DNA from: VBOC01 sp964512655
GTDB lineage: Bacteria; Bacteroidota; Ignavibacteria; UBA10030; SZUA-254
Reading direction: 5' to 3'
Assembly: GCA_964512655.1 (NCBI GenBank)
Contig: CAZEJT010000014.1
Location: 1 to 64,000, forward strand
Length of the DNA stretch: 64,000 nucleotides
Below the pieces are notes generated by a model, which had not been told where the DNA came from, searched no databases, and saw only the letters and a list, made by a program, of their open reading frames with translations. Made by a program: the position numbers and the translations under genes. Shown piece after piece: positions 8,483-17,507 of the stretch. Each line of letters starts with the position of its first letter. The first letter of the stretch is position 1.

Positions 8483-8961
8483 CAGCGCCCCGTCGTGCAG
8501 TATGGGGCGATGCGCTGAAGCTTCTTGGGGCCTATTCCCCGCACGTTGCTCAGCTCTTCCACGGACACGAACGGTCCGTTTTCCTCCCTGTACGACAGGA
8601 TTCTCTCCGCCATTGCTTCGCCGATCCCTGGCAGGCGAATCAGCTCTTCTTTGGTCGCGGTGTTGATATCGATGCCTCGGGGTAGAAGGTGGATGGAGTG
8701 CGCGCTCTTGCGGGCTCCCCCCTGCGCGGAGTCGCCTCCGGCGCTCTCAGTCGCCGCCGTATCCGGAGCCGGAAGGCGCCGCGATCGCGCGTCGAATTCG
8801 GAGTCTGATGCTGAGTAATCAAACCTGGCCGATTCCGTTCTCGCCGATCGGATGAGTTTAACACCGATGCCGGCGAGAAATGTAAGAATGAGAAACAGGG
8901 CGACGCGGCTCTCCTGGGGTGTGAAGCCCAGGGTCTTCTGAAACTCTCGCAGCAGGCGCAT
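8482..8961 (-). CDS. ComEA-like helix-hairpin-helix protein
   Basis: The 159-residue protein has one N-terminal membrane segment (VALFLILTFLAGIGVKLI, about residues 20-38), a polar linker and a C-terminal tandem helix-hairpin-helix domain: INTATKEELIRLPGIGEAMA and LSNVRGIGPKKLQRI, the ComEA signature. Such proteins bind double-stranded DNA at the membrane during natural transformation; other members are simple DNA-binding proteins. Its stop overlaps the PilM-like start (TGATG), so the two are translationally coupled and may act together in DNA uptake. ComEC and ComEB are not in the window. Confidence 0.85.
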   Translation of the reverse strand: MRLLREFQKTLGFTPQESRVALFLILTFLAGIGVKLIRSARTESARFDYSASDSEFDARSRRLPAPDTAATESAGGDSAQGGARKSAHSIHLLPRGIDINTATKEELIRLPGIGEAMAERILSYREENGPFVSVEELSNVRGIGPKKLQRIAPYCTTGR

Positions 8962-9000
8962 GAGTCCTCCCTCCTCAGCGCTGGGGCGGCGCCCGATTGA

Positions 9001-10176
9001 CTACGTGAACATGTTCTTCATCTTCTCGAAGAAGCTCTTGTCGGAGTGCGCGGAGCGGTCGCCCTCCTTCGGCTTCATCACTTCGCTATTCGACAATTCC
9101 TTGATCGCGTCTTTCTCCTTGCCGGAGAGGCGCGTGGGCACCCAGACGTTGACGCGCACCAGCTGGTCGCCGCGGCGCCCGCTGTTGAGATCGGGAATCC
9201 CCTTGTCCCTCATCCTCAGAATCTTGCCCGATTGAGTGCCCGGATCGACCTTCAGCCGGGCCCGCCCCGTGAGCGTGGGAATCTCGATCTCCGCGCCGAG
9301 CACGGCGTCCGGGAAGCTGACCAGAAGATCCAGAAGTATATCTTGGCCGTTGCGCGTGAAGAGCTGGTGCGGTTCTTCCTCGATGATGACAAGGAGGTCG
9401 CCTGCCGGTCCGCCGCGCTGGCCCGCATTTCCCTGGCCCCGAAGGGGAATGTAATTCCCCTCCGCAACGCCCGCCGGAACGTTCACCTTGATCGTCGTCT
9501 CGCCCTGCACCCTTCCTTCCCCACCGCAAGTTTCGCACGGATCTTTGATGATCCTTCCCTCCCCGTTGCAGTTGCTGCACATGGAGACATTGACAAACTG
9601 GCCGAAGACCGAGCGGGAGACGTGCCGGACTTCTCCGGTGCCGTTGCACACCGGGCATGTGACCTTCGCGCTCCCGGGCTTGGCGCCGCTCCCGTGGCAG
9701 GTATCGCAGGTTTTCCAGCGCCTGATCTTGAGCTTCTTCTCGACTCCGCTCGCAATTTCTTCGAGCGTCAGCCGGAGCCTGATCTTCAGATCGGACCCCG
9801 GGACGCCGCCCTGGGTGCGGGAGCGCGACCGGGCTCTGCCACCCGCAAAGACCTCTTCGAAGACGCTTCCTCCGAACGCGGAGCCGAAAATGTCGTTGAA
9901 GCTGGAGAAGATATCGTTGACGTTTGTGAATCCGTGGAAGTCGGCGCCCGGCCTGAGTCCCTCGTGACCGTACTGGTCGTACTTCCTGCGCTTCGACTCG
10001 TCTCCCAGGACCTCGTAGGCCTCGGCCGCTTCCTTGAACTTCTCTTCGGCCTCCTTGTTGTTCGGATTTCGGTCGGGATGGAACTGCAGCGCCGCCTTGC
10101 GGTAGGCTTTCTTGATCTCGTCCGTATTGGCGCTCTTTGGAACGCCGAGGATGTCGTAATAGTCCCTCTTCGCCAT
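9001..10176 (-). CDS. dnaJ: Chaperone DnaJ
   Basis: DnaJ delivers unfolded proteins to DnaK and stimulates its ATPase. The 391-residue protein has a J domain (residues 1-70) with HPD in QFHPDRNPN, a glycine/phenylalanine-rich linker (FHGFTNVNDIFSSF, FGSAFGG), four CxxCxGxG zinc repeats (CDTCHGSG, CPVCNGTG, CSNCNGEG, CETCGGEG; about residues 150-215) and the C-terminal substrate-binding domains. Length and order are those of type I DnaJ. It starts two bases after the grpE stop; dnaK and hrcA are not nearby. Confidence 0.97.
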   Translation of the reverse strand: MAKRDYYDILGVPKSANTDEIKKAYRKAALQFHPDRNPNNKEAEEKFKEAAEAYEVLGDESKRRKYDQYGHEGLRPGADFHGFTNVNDIFSSFNDIFGSAFGGSVFEEVFAGGRARSRSRTQGGVPGSDLKIRLRLTLEEIASGVEKKLKIRRWKTCDTCHGSGAKPGSAKVTCPVCNGTGEVRHVSRSVFGQFVNVSMCSNCNGEGRIIKDPCETCGGEGRVQGETTIKVNVPAGVAEGNYIPLRGQGNAGQRGGPAGDLLVIIEEEPHQLFTRNGQDILLDLLVSFPDAVLGAEIEIPTLTGRARLKVDPGTQSGKILRMRDKGIPDLNSGRRGDQLVRVNVWVPTRLSGKEKDAIKELSNSEVMKPKEGDRSAHSDKSFFEKMKNMFT

Positions 10177-10178
10177 AG

Positions 10179-10826
10179 TCAGTTCGCCGCGCCTCCTCCG
10201 GGTTCGACCCCGCGCCCGGCCGGATCGTCCGGCGACGCCTGATCCGCGGAGACTACCACCTTCGCATGCCGCAGGACTTTATCGTTCAGCATGTACCCCT
10301 TGTCGACCTCCTCGATGACCGTATGAGGCGGCACGTCGCTTCTCGGCACCTGCAGGAGCGCGTCGTGGAGATGAGGATCGAACGGTTTGCCCACCGATTC
10401 GAACGCGCGCACGCCCTGCGACTCAAGAATTTTCTTGAGTTTGTCGTAGACGAGCCCCATCCCCCTGCGGAGCGATTCCTCTGCGGCCCGGATCCCCGGG
10501 TCCTGCTCTTCCAAACGGGATCCTCCCTCGTTCTCCCCGGCCGGGCGAGTCATGCGGATAGACCTCTCAAAATCATCAACCACGGGGAGGAGTTTCAGTA
10601 TGAGGTCCTCGTTCGAGAATTTGACGATAGAGGCGTAATCATTTTCTATGCGTTTCTTATAGTTCTCGAATTCGGCGGCCTTCCGCAGCAGCTGATCTTT
10701 ATACTGCCCGATGCTTTTCTCCAGCTCGGCGATCCTGGCGCTGAGCGATTCAATCTCGCTCAGCTCGGGGATTTGCACGGGAGCCTTCTGATCGGGCCGC
10801 TCTTCGTTCTGTTCGTCCCCTGGCAA
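10179..10826 (-). CDS. grpE: Nucleotide exchange factor GrpE
   Basis: GrpE exchanges ADP for ATP on DnaK. The 215-residue protein has a long N-terminal coiled coil (about residues 22-75: ESLSARIAELEKSIGQYKDQ) with the conserved AAEFENYKKRIENDY, LLPVVDDFERSI in the dimer helices and the beta domain with FDPHLHDALLQV and GYMLNDKVLRHAKVVVS. The start is a TTG at 10826; no ATG or GTG is in frame upstream before a stop, and no strong ribosome binding site is visible, so the true start could be slightly different. A perfect consensus promoter lies at 10902-10930. No CIRCE element was found, so heat regulation is not evident from sequence. Confidence 0.94.
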   Translation of the reverse strand: MPGDEQNEERPDQKAPVQIPELSEIESLSARIAELEKSIGQYKDQLLRKAAEFENYKKRIENDYASIVKFSNEDLILKLLPVVDDFERSIRMTRPAGENEGGSRLEEQDPGIRAAEESLRRGMGLVYDKLKKILESQGVRAFESVGKPFDPHLHDALLQVPRSDVPPHTVIEEVDKGYMLNDKVLRHAKVVVSADQASPDDPAGRGVEPGGGAAN

Positions 10827-10901
10827 AGGTAATATTCTCTGGTTAGTCTTTTTGGTGGTTAAGGAGGCGGCGTGGCCTCAGAAATCGCTAAAACACTCTA
10901 A

Positions 10902-10930
10902 ATTATATGAATTTTCACGCTCTTTGTCAA
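10902..10930 (-). promoter_or_regulatory. Consensus sigma70 promoter for grpE-dnaJ
   Basis: Read on the minus strand, TTGACA (10930-10925) and TATAAT (10907-10902) are both perfect and separated by exactly 17 bases. The inferred start of transcription lies near 10895, giving a leader of about 70 bases before grpE. It is the best promoter match in the window. Confidence 0.85.
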
Positions 10931-11093
10931 GGTAACTCCCGGAGCGCGGACTCGTATACTGTTGAAAAATATCCGCAGGAAGGTTACCTTCCAACACGTC
11001 AAGAGTGAACTCCCTCGTAGTTGCTCCTTCCCAAGTCCCACCGGATCGGGAGCGCGCGTTCAGCCATCATCCAATCACCAGATCGGAGTATCC

Positions 11094-14000
11094 ATGAGTA
11101 AAGTGTTCTCATTCGTCGTCCTTGCAGTCCTCGCCCTCGCCTCGTCCGGCTCTCTCGACGCACAGCAGGAAGCAAGACTTCTCCGTTTTCCCGCCATCCA
11201 CGATAACAGGATCGTCTTTACATATGCGGGCGATCTCTACACGGTCGCTTCGACCGGTGGCATCGCGCGCAAGCTCACGAACTCGGAGGGGTTCGAGATG
11301 TTCCCCCGCTTCTCCCCCGACGGGAAGTGGATCGCGTTTACCGGACAATACGACGGTAACACCGAGGTATACGTCATGAGCTCCGACGGGGGGGTTCCGA
11401 AGCGCCTCACCTACACGCCGACCCTCGGACGCGACGATGTGTCCGACAGGATGGGCCCGAACAACATCGTCATGGGATGGAAGCACGACAACAAGCACAT
11501 TGTCTTCCGCTCGCGGATGCGCGAGTTCAATGATTTCAAGGGGCGGCTCTATCTTGCGTCCGTCGACGGGGACCTCTCCGAGCAGCTCCCCCTTCCCCGC
11601 GGCGGATTCTGCTCGTACTCTCCCGACGATTCCAAGCTGGTGTACAACCGCGTGTTCAGGGAGTTCCGCACCTGGAAGCGGTACCGCGGCGGGCTGACGG
11701 ACGATGTCTGGATCTACGATTTCAGCACGAAGGCCACGGAGAACATCACGAACAATCCGGCCGGCGACATCGAACCGATGTGGAGCGGTAACAAGATTTA
11801 CTTCCTCTCCGACCGCGACTCCCTGAAGCGGATGAATCTGTACTCGTACGATCTGACGACGAAGGAGACGAAGCAGCTCACGTCCTATGCGGAATTCGAC
11901 ATCAAGTTTCCCTCGCTCGGAGACAATGCGATCGTCTACGAGAACGGAGGCTACATCTATCGTTTCGACCTGGCGGCGGAAAAGCCGGAGAAGGTCACGA
12001 TCATGATCGAGGAAGACCTCCTCGGCGGGAGAGGGGGCATCATCAAGGTGTCGGACAACGTCAACAACTACGAAATCTCACCCGACGGAAAGCGGGCGCT
12101 GTTCGGAGCCCGCGGCGATGTCTTCACGGCACCCGTCAAGTACGGGGCGGTCCGGAACATCACTGCGACCCCCGGCGTGCACGAGCGCAATTCCAAATGG
12201 TCGCCTGACGGAAAGTGGATATCGTACATCTCCGACGCGACCGGAGAAGACGAGATCTACATCGAGCCGCAGGACGGGAGCGGGTCCGCGATCAGGCTTA
12301 CGAGCGGCGAAGACACCTATAAGTATCAGCCGTACTGGTCGCCCGACAGCAAGAAGATCCTCTGGGCCGACAAGCGGCAGCGGCTCCGCTATGTGTCGGT
12401 CGATTCGAAGTCGATAACCGAAGTGGCTCATGCGGATGCGTTCGAGTTCTCCGACTACAGCTGGTCCCCGGACAGCAAGTGGATCGCGTACGCGAAACCC
12501 GAGGTGGAGGTTATGAACAAGATTTACCTTTATTCGCTGGCGAGCGGTCAGACGGCAGAGATTACCGATGGGTGGTATACTTCCTCCAGGCCGGCCTTCA
12601 GCTCCGATGGGAAGTACCTCTTCTTCGAATCGAACCGGGACTTCAATCCGACGTTCAGCCAGACCGAATTCGACCAGGCCTATCTCGACATGGAACGGAT
12701 TTATCTTGTCACCCTCTCGCAGAGCACAGAGTCGCCATTCAAGCCCAAGAGCGACGAGGTGTCCGTGAAGGAAGAAAAGGCGAAGCCCGAGGAGTCGAAA
12801 GACAAGAAGGATGAAGCGAAGGGCGACAAAAAAGAAGCGGGCGTAGTCGTGAAGGTGGATATCGACGGAATCAAGGGGCGCATCGTTGCACTTCCCGTTC
12901 AGGCCTCTTCCTACAGAAACGTCGTCTCGGCCGGAAGCTCGGTCTACTACATCCGGCAGGGCACCAAGGATGAGAAGGCCCAATTCCAGATGTACGACCT
13001 CTCCGAGCAGAAGGAAACGCCGCTCGGCGAAATCGACGGATTCGAAGTGTCCGCCGATCTGAAAAAAATCCTCATTGGGAAGGACAATGCGTACTACGTG
13101 CTCGATCTCCCGAAGGGAAAAGTCGAGCTGAAAGACAAGCTCGACCTCTCGGGTATGGAAGTCAAGCTCGACAAGCGCCAGGAATGGACCCAGATTTACA
13201 ACGAATGCTGGCGCCAGATGCGGGAATTCTATTTTGCGCCGAACATGAGCGGAGTGGATTGGCCGGCGATCAGGAAAAAGTACGAACCGCTTCTACCCTA
13301 CGTCAACCACCGCGCCGACCTCACCTACATCATCGGAGAGATGATCGGCGAGTTGAGCACGGGCCACACTTACGTCGGCGGCGGCGACATGCCCAAAGCG
13401 AAACGCATACAGACCGGCCTCCTCGGGGCCCAGCTTGAACGCGATCCCAACTCGAAATACTACCGGATCAGAAGGATTCTCAAAGGGCAGAACTGGGACA
13501 ACGCCACCCGCAGCCCTCTGACCGAGATCGGCGTGAACGCGAACGAGGGAGAATACATCATTGCCGTCAATGGCAAGTCCACCAGCGCGATGTCGGACAT
13601 CTATGAGTCCCTGGTCAACACGGTGAATAAGCAGGTGACGCTCACCCTGAACGCCCAGCCGTCCGCCGAGGGGAGCTGGACGGTGGTGGTAAAACCCATC
13701 GCAGACGAGTCCGGCCTCTATTATTTTAACTGGGTTCAGGAGAACATCAGGAAAGTCGATTCCGCGACTCACGGCAAGGTGGGTTATCTGCACGTGCCCG
13801 ACATGGGAGCGCACGGGTTGAACGAATTCGTAAAATACTTTTACCCGCAACTCCGCAAGAAGGCGCTCATCGTCGATGTACGGGGCAACGGAGGCGGCTT
13901 CGTCTCGACGCTCGTCGCCGAGCGCCTCAGGCGCGAAATCGCCATGGTTGGCATCGCGCGGAATACCGTGCCGAGCCCCGACCCCGGCGACATGCTTCTC

Positions 14001-14533
14001 GGACCCAAGGTTTGCCTCATCGACGAATTCTCTGCATCCGACGGCGACATCTTCCCCTACCGATTCAAGAAATACGCGCTGGGGAAATTGATCGGCAAGC
14101 GGACCTGGGGCGGCGTCGTGGGGATCCGCGGCTCGCTCCCCCTGCTCGACGGAGGTTTCCTGAACAAGCCGGAGTTCTCGCGTTACGGGTTTCTCGGGGA
14201 GGGTTGGATCATGGAAGGACACGGCGTCGATCCCGACATCGTGGTGGACAACGATCCGGCAAAGGAATTTGCGGGAATCGACGAGCAGTTGAACAAGGCC
14301 ATCGAGGTGATCCTCGACGAATTGAAAACCAAGGAGCAGTCGCTCCCTCCNNNNNNNNNNNNNNNNNNNNNNNNNNNNNNNNNNNNNNNNNNNNNNNNNN
14401 NNNNNNNNNNNNNNNNNNNNNNNNNNNNNNNNNNNNNNNNNNNNNNNNNNAGGCCATCGAGGTGATCCTCGACGAATTGAAAACCAAGGAGCAGTCGCTC
14501 CCTCCGGTTCCCGAATGGCCTATTAAGAAGTAG
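11094..14533 (+). CDS. Tricorn-type S41 protease (interrupted by an assembly gap)
   Basis: This is a large periplasmic peptidase of the tricorn family. A signal peptide (MSKVFSFVVLAVLALASSGSL...DAQ) is followed by WD/PD40-type blades (FPRFSPDGKWIAFTGQYDGN, KWSPDGKWISYIS, YSWSPDSKWIAYAKP), a lysine/glutamate-rich linker near residue 560, a PDZ-like segment and the S41 catalytic core. GELSTGHTYVGGGD carries the histidine, and DEFSASDGDIFPYRF the nucleophilic serine followed by Asp, as in tricorn; GHGVDPDIVVDNDP is the C-terminal motif. The ATG at 11094 has GGAG upstream and begins the signal peptide. A 100-N gap (14351-14450) plus a 55-base duplicated overlap interrupts it. Removing 155 bases gives 1095 uninterrupted codons ending PVPEWPIKK. 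Confidence 0.9.
14296..14505. repeat. 55-bp duplicated contig ends flanking the N gap
   Basis: Bases 14296-14350 and 14451-14505 are identical over 55 bases and flank a run of exactly 100 N. Collapsing the two copies restores the reading frame of the tricorn-type protease to its stop at 14533. This is the signature of two contigs sharing one unresolved overlap, joined by a scaffolder with a fixed 100-N spacer, rather than a biological repeat. Confidence 0.95.
14351..14450. other. Assembly gap (100 N)
   Basis: A run of exactly 100 unknown bases within the protease gene. See the flanking 55-base duplication: the gap probably contains no real sequence. Confidence 0.99.
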
Positions 14534-14543
14534 CGCGACCTTG

Positions 14544-14657
14544 CATCGCGACCCGGTATCGTGACGCCGTATCGCGATCCCGTATCGCGAACGGTAGGCG
14601 CTGGTTGTAGGCGCCGGATGTAGCCGCCGGATGTAGCCGCCGGCTTCAGCCGGCGTT
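14544..14657. repeat. Short tandem motifs and family B palindromic repeats
   Basis: Bases 14544-14590 hold three or four imperfect copies of a CGTATCGCGA-like unit. They run into several abutting family B units (GTAGGCGCC..., GTAGCCGCCGGATG twice) ending in the palindrome GCCGGCTTCAGCCGGC at about 14638-14653. The non-coding space between the protease and the next gene is filled by these and the family A units that follow. Confidence 0.8.
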
Positions 14658-14687
14658 CTCTATACCCTTCGGAGCTGTCGATGCCTT

Positions 14688-14810
14688 AAACTGGTGTCAC
14701 GGTCCATACCATGACACCAACGGGGAATAACCTTCTGAAACTGGTGTCACGGTCCATACCGTGACACCAACGGGGAATAACCTTCTTAACGTGCACCGTG
14801 GCGCCCGCGT
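14688..14810. repeat. Family A palindromic repeat, two tandem copies
   Basis: Two 50-bp units (14688-14737 and 14738-14787) stand head to tail. Each has the arms TGGTGTCACGG and CCGTGACACCA around the loop TCCATA, then a conserved tail ACGGGGAATAACCTTCT. The first copy has one arm mismatch (CCATGACACC). The second continues into GTGCACCGTGGCGC, a segment also found after the copy at 24115. The same core recurs at 24115, 29628 and 54939. Confidence 0.92.
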
Positions 14811-14823
14811 CGCCGCGGCGTTC

Positions 14824-14852
14824 TTGCAAACCTTGGCGGAACTCCGTATATT
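14824..14852 (+). promoter_or_regulatory. Predicted promoter for the DUF885 gene
   Basis: TTGCAA at 14824-14829 and TATATT at 14847-14852 are separated by 17 bases. A start near 14859 would leave a leader of about 38 bases before ATG 14897. Confidence 0.6.
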
Positions 14853-14896
14853 CTCTCCGCTTTTCACCTCATTCCACACTTCCGGAAAGAATTCGC

Positions 14897-16633
14897 ATGA
14901 AATGGATGCAATTGGTATCTCTGGCGGCACTCGTATGCCTGTCCGGACCACGCGCAATGGCGCAGGATGAAGACCAACTCTTCGGCCAGCTCACATCCGA
15001 GTACCTGAAGGGCTACTTCGCCGCAAATCCCATCTCCGCGACCGGGATCGGGGTCCATGACTACGACAATATCCTCGACGACGTGAGCCCCCAGGCTGCC
15101 GAGAAGGAAATCGCGCGGCTCAAAAGCTACAAGGAACAACTCGGCCGCGTGAATCAATCGCTGATGACGAAGGACAAAACTATCGATTGGCGGATCCTGT
15201 CGGAGAACATCGATGAAGCCCTCTTCCAGTACGAAGAGCTCAAGGACTACCAGTGGAACCCGATGGTCTACACCGGCGCCCTCGGCAACTCGATCGCCGC
15301 TCTGATCTATCAGGAGTTCGCGCCTCTGGAACAGCGTCTGAAAAATGCGGCCGCGCGCGCTGCGCAGGTTCCCCGTTTCCTCGAACAGGCGAAGGCGAAT
15401 CTGAAGAACGCTCCCCCGATGCATGTCGAGACCGCGATCAACCAGAATCAGGGAAATATCAGCCTCTTCAAAGACGAACTGACAAACGCGGCCAAGGGGG
15501 CCTCCGACCAGGTTAAATCGCAGGTCGCGGAGGGCTCGGCGAAGGCGGTGGCGGCTCTCGAGGAGTTCGGAAACTGGCTCAAGACCGATCTGAAACCCCG
15601 CGCCACAAGGGACGAGCACCTCGGGAAGGCGCTCTTCGAAAAAAAGCTGACCCACAATCTGAAGTCGAGCCTGACACCCGCGGACGTCCTCCAGCGAGCG
15701 ATGGCTGAGAAGGACCGGGTCCATGGCGAGATGTTTGCGCTCGCCGCGCCCCTCTACAAGGAATACTACGGAGAAGACCCCGGCGGCAAGGACTCTCTGA
15801 CTGTCATCAAGAAGGTGCTCGACAAGATCGTCCTCGACCACCCCAAGAAGGATGAGTTGATGGATGTGATCAAGAAGATCATTCCGGACCTGAACGAATT
15901 TATCACAAAGCACGACATCCTGACGCTCGACCCCACGCAGCCGCTGGTGATCAGGGAAACGCCCGAGTACGAGCGGGGCGTATCCGTGGCGTCGATGGAA
16001 TCCCCCGGCCCCCTCGAAAAGAACCTGAAATCGTTTTACAACGTGACGCCGGTCCCCAATGAATGGACCCCCGAGCAGGTGGAATCGTACCTTCGTGAGT
16101 ACAACAACTGGTCCCTCCGCGATCTCAGCATTCACGAAGGGGTGCCCGGCCATTACGTCCAGCTCTACTACGCGAACCGCTATCCGTCCATCATCCGTAA
16201 CGTCTACGGGAGCGGATCGATGGTGGAGGGGTGGGCCGTGTACGCCGAGCGGATGATGGTCGACGAGGGATACATGAACCACGATCCCCGGATGAAGCTC
16301 ATTCAACTCAAGTGGTACATCCGCGTGGTTCTCAACGCAATCATCGACCAGAAGATACACGCGTACGGGATGACTCAGGCGCAGATGATGGACCTGCTGA
16401 CGAAAGAAGGCTTTCAGGAAGAGCGTGAGGCGGCGGGAAAATGGCGCCGCGCCAACCTCACCTCCACCCAGCTCTCGACCTACTTCGTCGGATTCCAGGA
16501 GATATGGGATCTTCGCGAGGCGTACAAGAAGAAGATGGGTTCGTCCTTCAACCTGAAAAAGTTCCACGAAGATTTTCTGAGCCACGGCTCTCCCACCGTC
16601 AAGTACATCCAGGAGTTGATGATGGCAGAGTAA
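14897..16633 (+). CDS. DUF885 family metallopeptidase-like protein, secreted
   Basis: The product has 578 residues. A signal peptide (MKWMQLVSLAALVCLSGPRAMAQ) is followed by the DUF885 fold. The key motif is SIHEGVPGHYVQL (near residue 415), the HExxxGH variant typical of this family and probably zinc-binding, followed about 35 residues later by GSGSMVEGWAVYAERMM, whose glutamate is the likely third ligand. Length matches the family (550-600). Members are predicted M32/M3-like peptidases, but few have been tested. ATG 14897 starts the signal peptide and has GGAAAG upstream. It follows the tricorn-type protease, so a shared role in peptide turnover in the periplasm is possible. Confidence 0.85.
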   Translation: MKWMQLVSLAALVCLSGPRAMAQDEDQLFGQLTSEYLKGYFAANPISATGIGVHDYDNILDDVSPQAAEKEIARLKSYKEQLGRVNQSLMTKDKTIDWRILSENIDEALFQYEELKDYQWNPMVYTGALGNSIAALIYQEFAPLEQRLKNAAARAAQVPRFLEQAKANLKNAPPMHVETAINQNQGNISLFKDELTNAAKGASDQVKSQVAEGSAKAVAALEEFGNWLKTDLKPRATRDEHLGKALFEKKLTHNLKSSLTPADVLQRAMAEKDRVHGEMFALAAPLYKEYYGEDPGGKDSLTVIKKVLDKIVLDHPKKDELMDVIKKIIPDLNEFITKHDILTLDPTQPLVIRETPEYERGVSVASMESPGPLEKNLKSFYNVTPVPNEWTPEQVESYLREYNNWSLRDLSIHEGVPGHYVQLYYANRYPSIIRNVYGSGSMVEGWAVYAERMMVDEGYMNHDPRMKLIQLKWYIRVVLNAIIDQKIHAYGMTQAQMMDLLTKEGFQEEREAAGKWRRANLTSTQLSTYFVGFQEIWDLREAYKKKMGSSFNLKKFHEDFLSHGSPTVKYIQELMMAE

Positions 16634-16690
16634 TTTGTTTTTTGGGGGGTGACGCTCTTCCGGCGTGACTCCCCAGTTCGTTTTCGTTCC

Positions 16691-16715
16691 GGTAGGCGCC
16701 GGCTTTAGCCGGCGT
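16691..16715. repeat. Family B palindromic repeat
   Basis: GGTAGGCGCCGGCTTTAGCC begins a unit whose core is GCCGGC-TTTA-GCCGGC. It lies between the DUF885 gene and the lipoprotein promoter. Confidence 0.8.
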
Positions 16716-16753
16716 CTGATCTGATGGTTTCCCCGCCAGGTACTGGGATGGTT

Positions 16754-16782
16754 TTGTTTTGCTGTCCTTAGCTTCCTATATT
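16754..16782 (+). promoter_or_regulatory. Predicted promoter for the small lipoprotein
   Basis: TTGTTT (16754-16759), 17-base spacer, TATATT (16777-16782). The coding start is at 16815, giving a leader near 26 bases. Confidence 0.5.
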
Positions 16783-16814
16783 CGAGATGCGATTCGAATA
16801 CTCTCCAGGGAATT

Positions 16815-17405
16815 GTGAGAAATCCGACTACCCTAATTCCTGCGATTTGCCTTCTTGTTTCCCTAGGTTGCAGCGATTCTCGCGAGTGGCCACCATCCCC
16901 TCCCGTTCCGGTGCGGAATTACAATCTGCGCACTCTAGACCTCGTGCAGAACGGGTCGTTTGAATTTAACGGTCATCCATCTCTCCAGGGCTGGTTGGTT
17001 GATTCGGATACCTCAAATGTAAGTTTTTCGGCGGACGCGCCGCCCCATGGCGGGGACTATTCGCTTAGTCTTAACTGTGATTGGATTTACGCCGGTTATG
17101 TGGAGTCAGGCATGGGAGTACCCGCGGGAAAAGTAATTCTTCGATTTTCAGTATGGGGGAAAGCCATCCGTGGCCAAGGGTGGGAGGCGGGAGCATTTGC
17201 CTTGCTATACTTCAAGCGAGGAGGAATTCTTAGCGGAATAAATGGAATTTTTGTGACCGACTCCTCCTGGACTTTCGGAAGCGTCACCGACACGCTGAAC
17301 ACGCTCCCAGGCGATAGTGTGGTCGTCGCCCTCGCTGGCGACGAAGGTCAATTCGCGGGTGGACGCGCTCTCTTTGACCTTTGCCGTCTAGAGGTTCTTC
17401 GTTAA
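16815..17405 (+). CDS. Putative lipoprotein with jelly-roll domain
   Basis: I do not recognise a named family. The 196-residue product starts at a GTG and has an exported leader ending LLVSLGCSDS, suggesting lipid attachment at the cysteine. The rest looks like a galactose/carbohydrate-binding jelly roll: NGSFEFNGHPSLQGW near residue 45 is the typical opening of such modules (N-G-S-F-E ... L-x-G-W), then GGDYSLSLNC and a series of beta strands. Base composition is lower in GC than the flanking protease genes. It stands alone between palindromic repeats, with its own promoter and terminator. It may be a surface-binding protein. Confidence 0.65.
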   Translation: MRNPTTLIPAICLLVSLGCSDSREWPPSPPVPVRNYNLRTLDLVQNGSFEFNGHPSLQGWLVDSDTSNVSFSADAPPHGGDYSLSLNCDWIYAGYVESGMGVPAGKVILRFSVWGKAIRGQGWEAGAFALLYFKRGGILSGINGIFVTDSSWTFGSVTDTLNTLPGDSVVVALAGDEGQFAGGRALFDLCRLEVLR

Positions 17406-17425
17406 TAGTCTTTGGACCATTCCCG

Positions 17426-17458
17426 GGTAGGCACCGGCTTTAGCCGGCGTTTTTTTTG
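17426..17458 (+). terminator. Terminator built from a family B repeat
   Basis: A family B palindrome (CCGGC-TTTA-GCCGG core) is followed directly by eight T residues (GCGTTTTTTTTGC), the form of an intrinsic terminator, 20 bases after the lipoprotein stop. The T run also overlaps the predicted -35 of the tRNA-Ala promoter. Confidence 0.75.
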
Positions 17459-17484
17459 CTAGTGCACGCGCTTTTCAGTATCTT
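17456..17484 (+). promoter_or_regulatory. Predicted promoter for tRNA-Ala
   Basis: TTGCTA (17456-17461), 17-base spacer, TATCTT (17479-17484). The tRNA begins 23 bases further on. Confidence 0.5.
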
Positions 17485-17507
17485 TTGGTCGGTTCAAGCA
17501 AGAATTT

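Noticed and set aside
9046..10242. Long open frame on the plus strand opposite dnaJ/grpE
   Set aside because: It mirrors dnaJ, has no ribosome binding site and the translation is arginine/proline-biased with no domain. The same holds for long antisense frames opposite the aminotransferase, the DUF4173-like gene, metK, lptD and the methionine fusion enzyme.
10827..11093. Possible CIRCE (HrcA operator) before grpE
   Set aside because: An AGAGTGTTTTAGCG-like stretch exists, but the paired TTAGCACTC/GAGTGCTAA arms with nine-base spacing are not present.
14688..14787. CRISPR array from the tandem 50-base units
   Set aside because: The two copies abut with no variable spacer, and the unit is palindromic and dispersed elsewhere singly.
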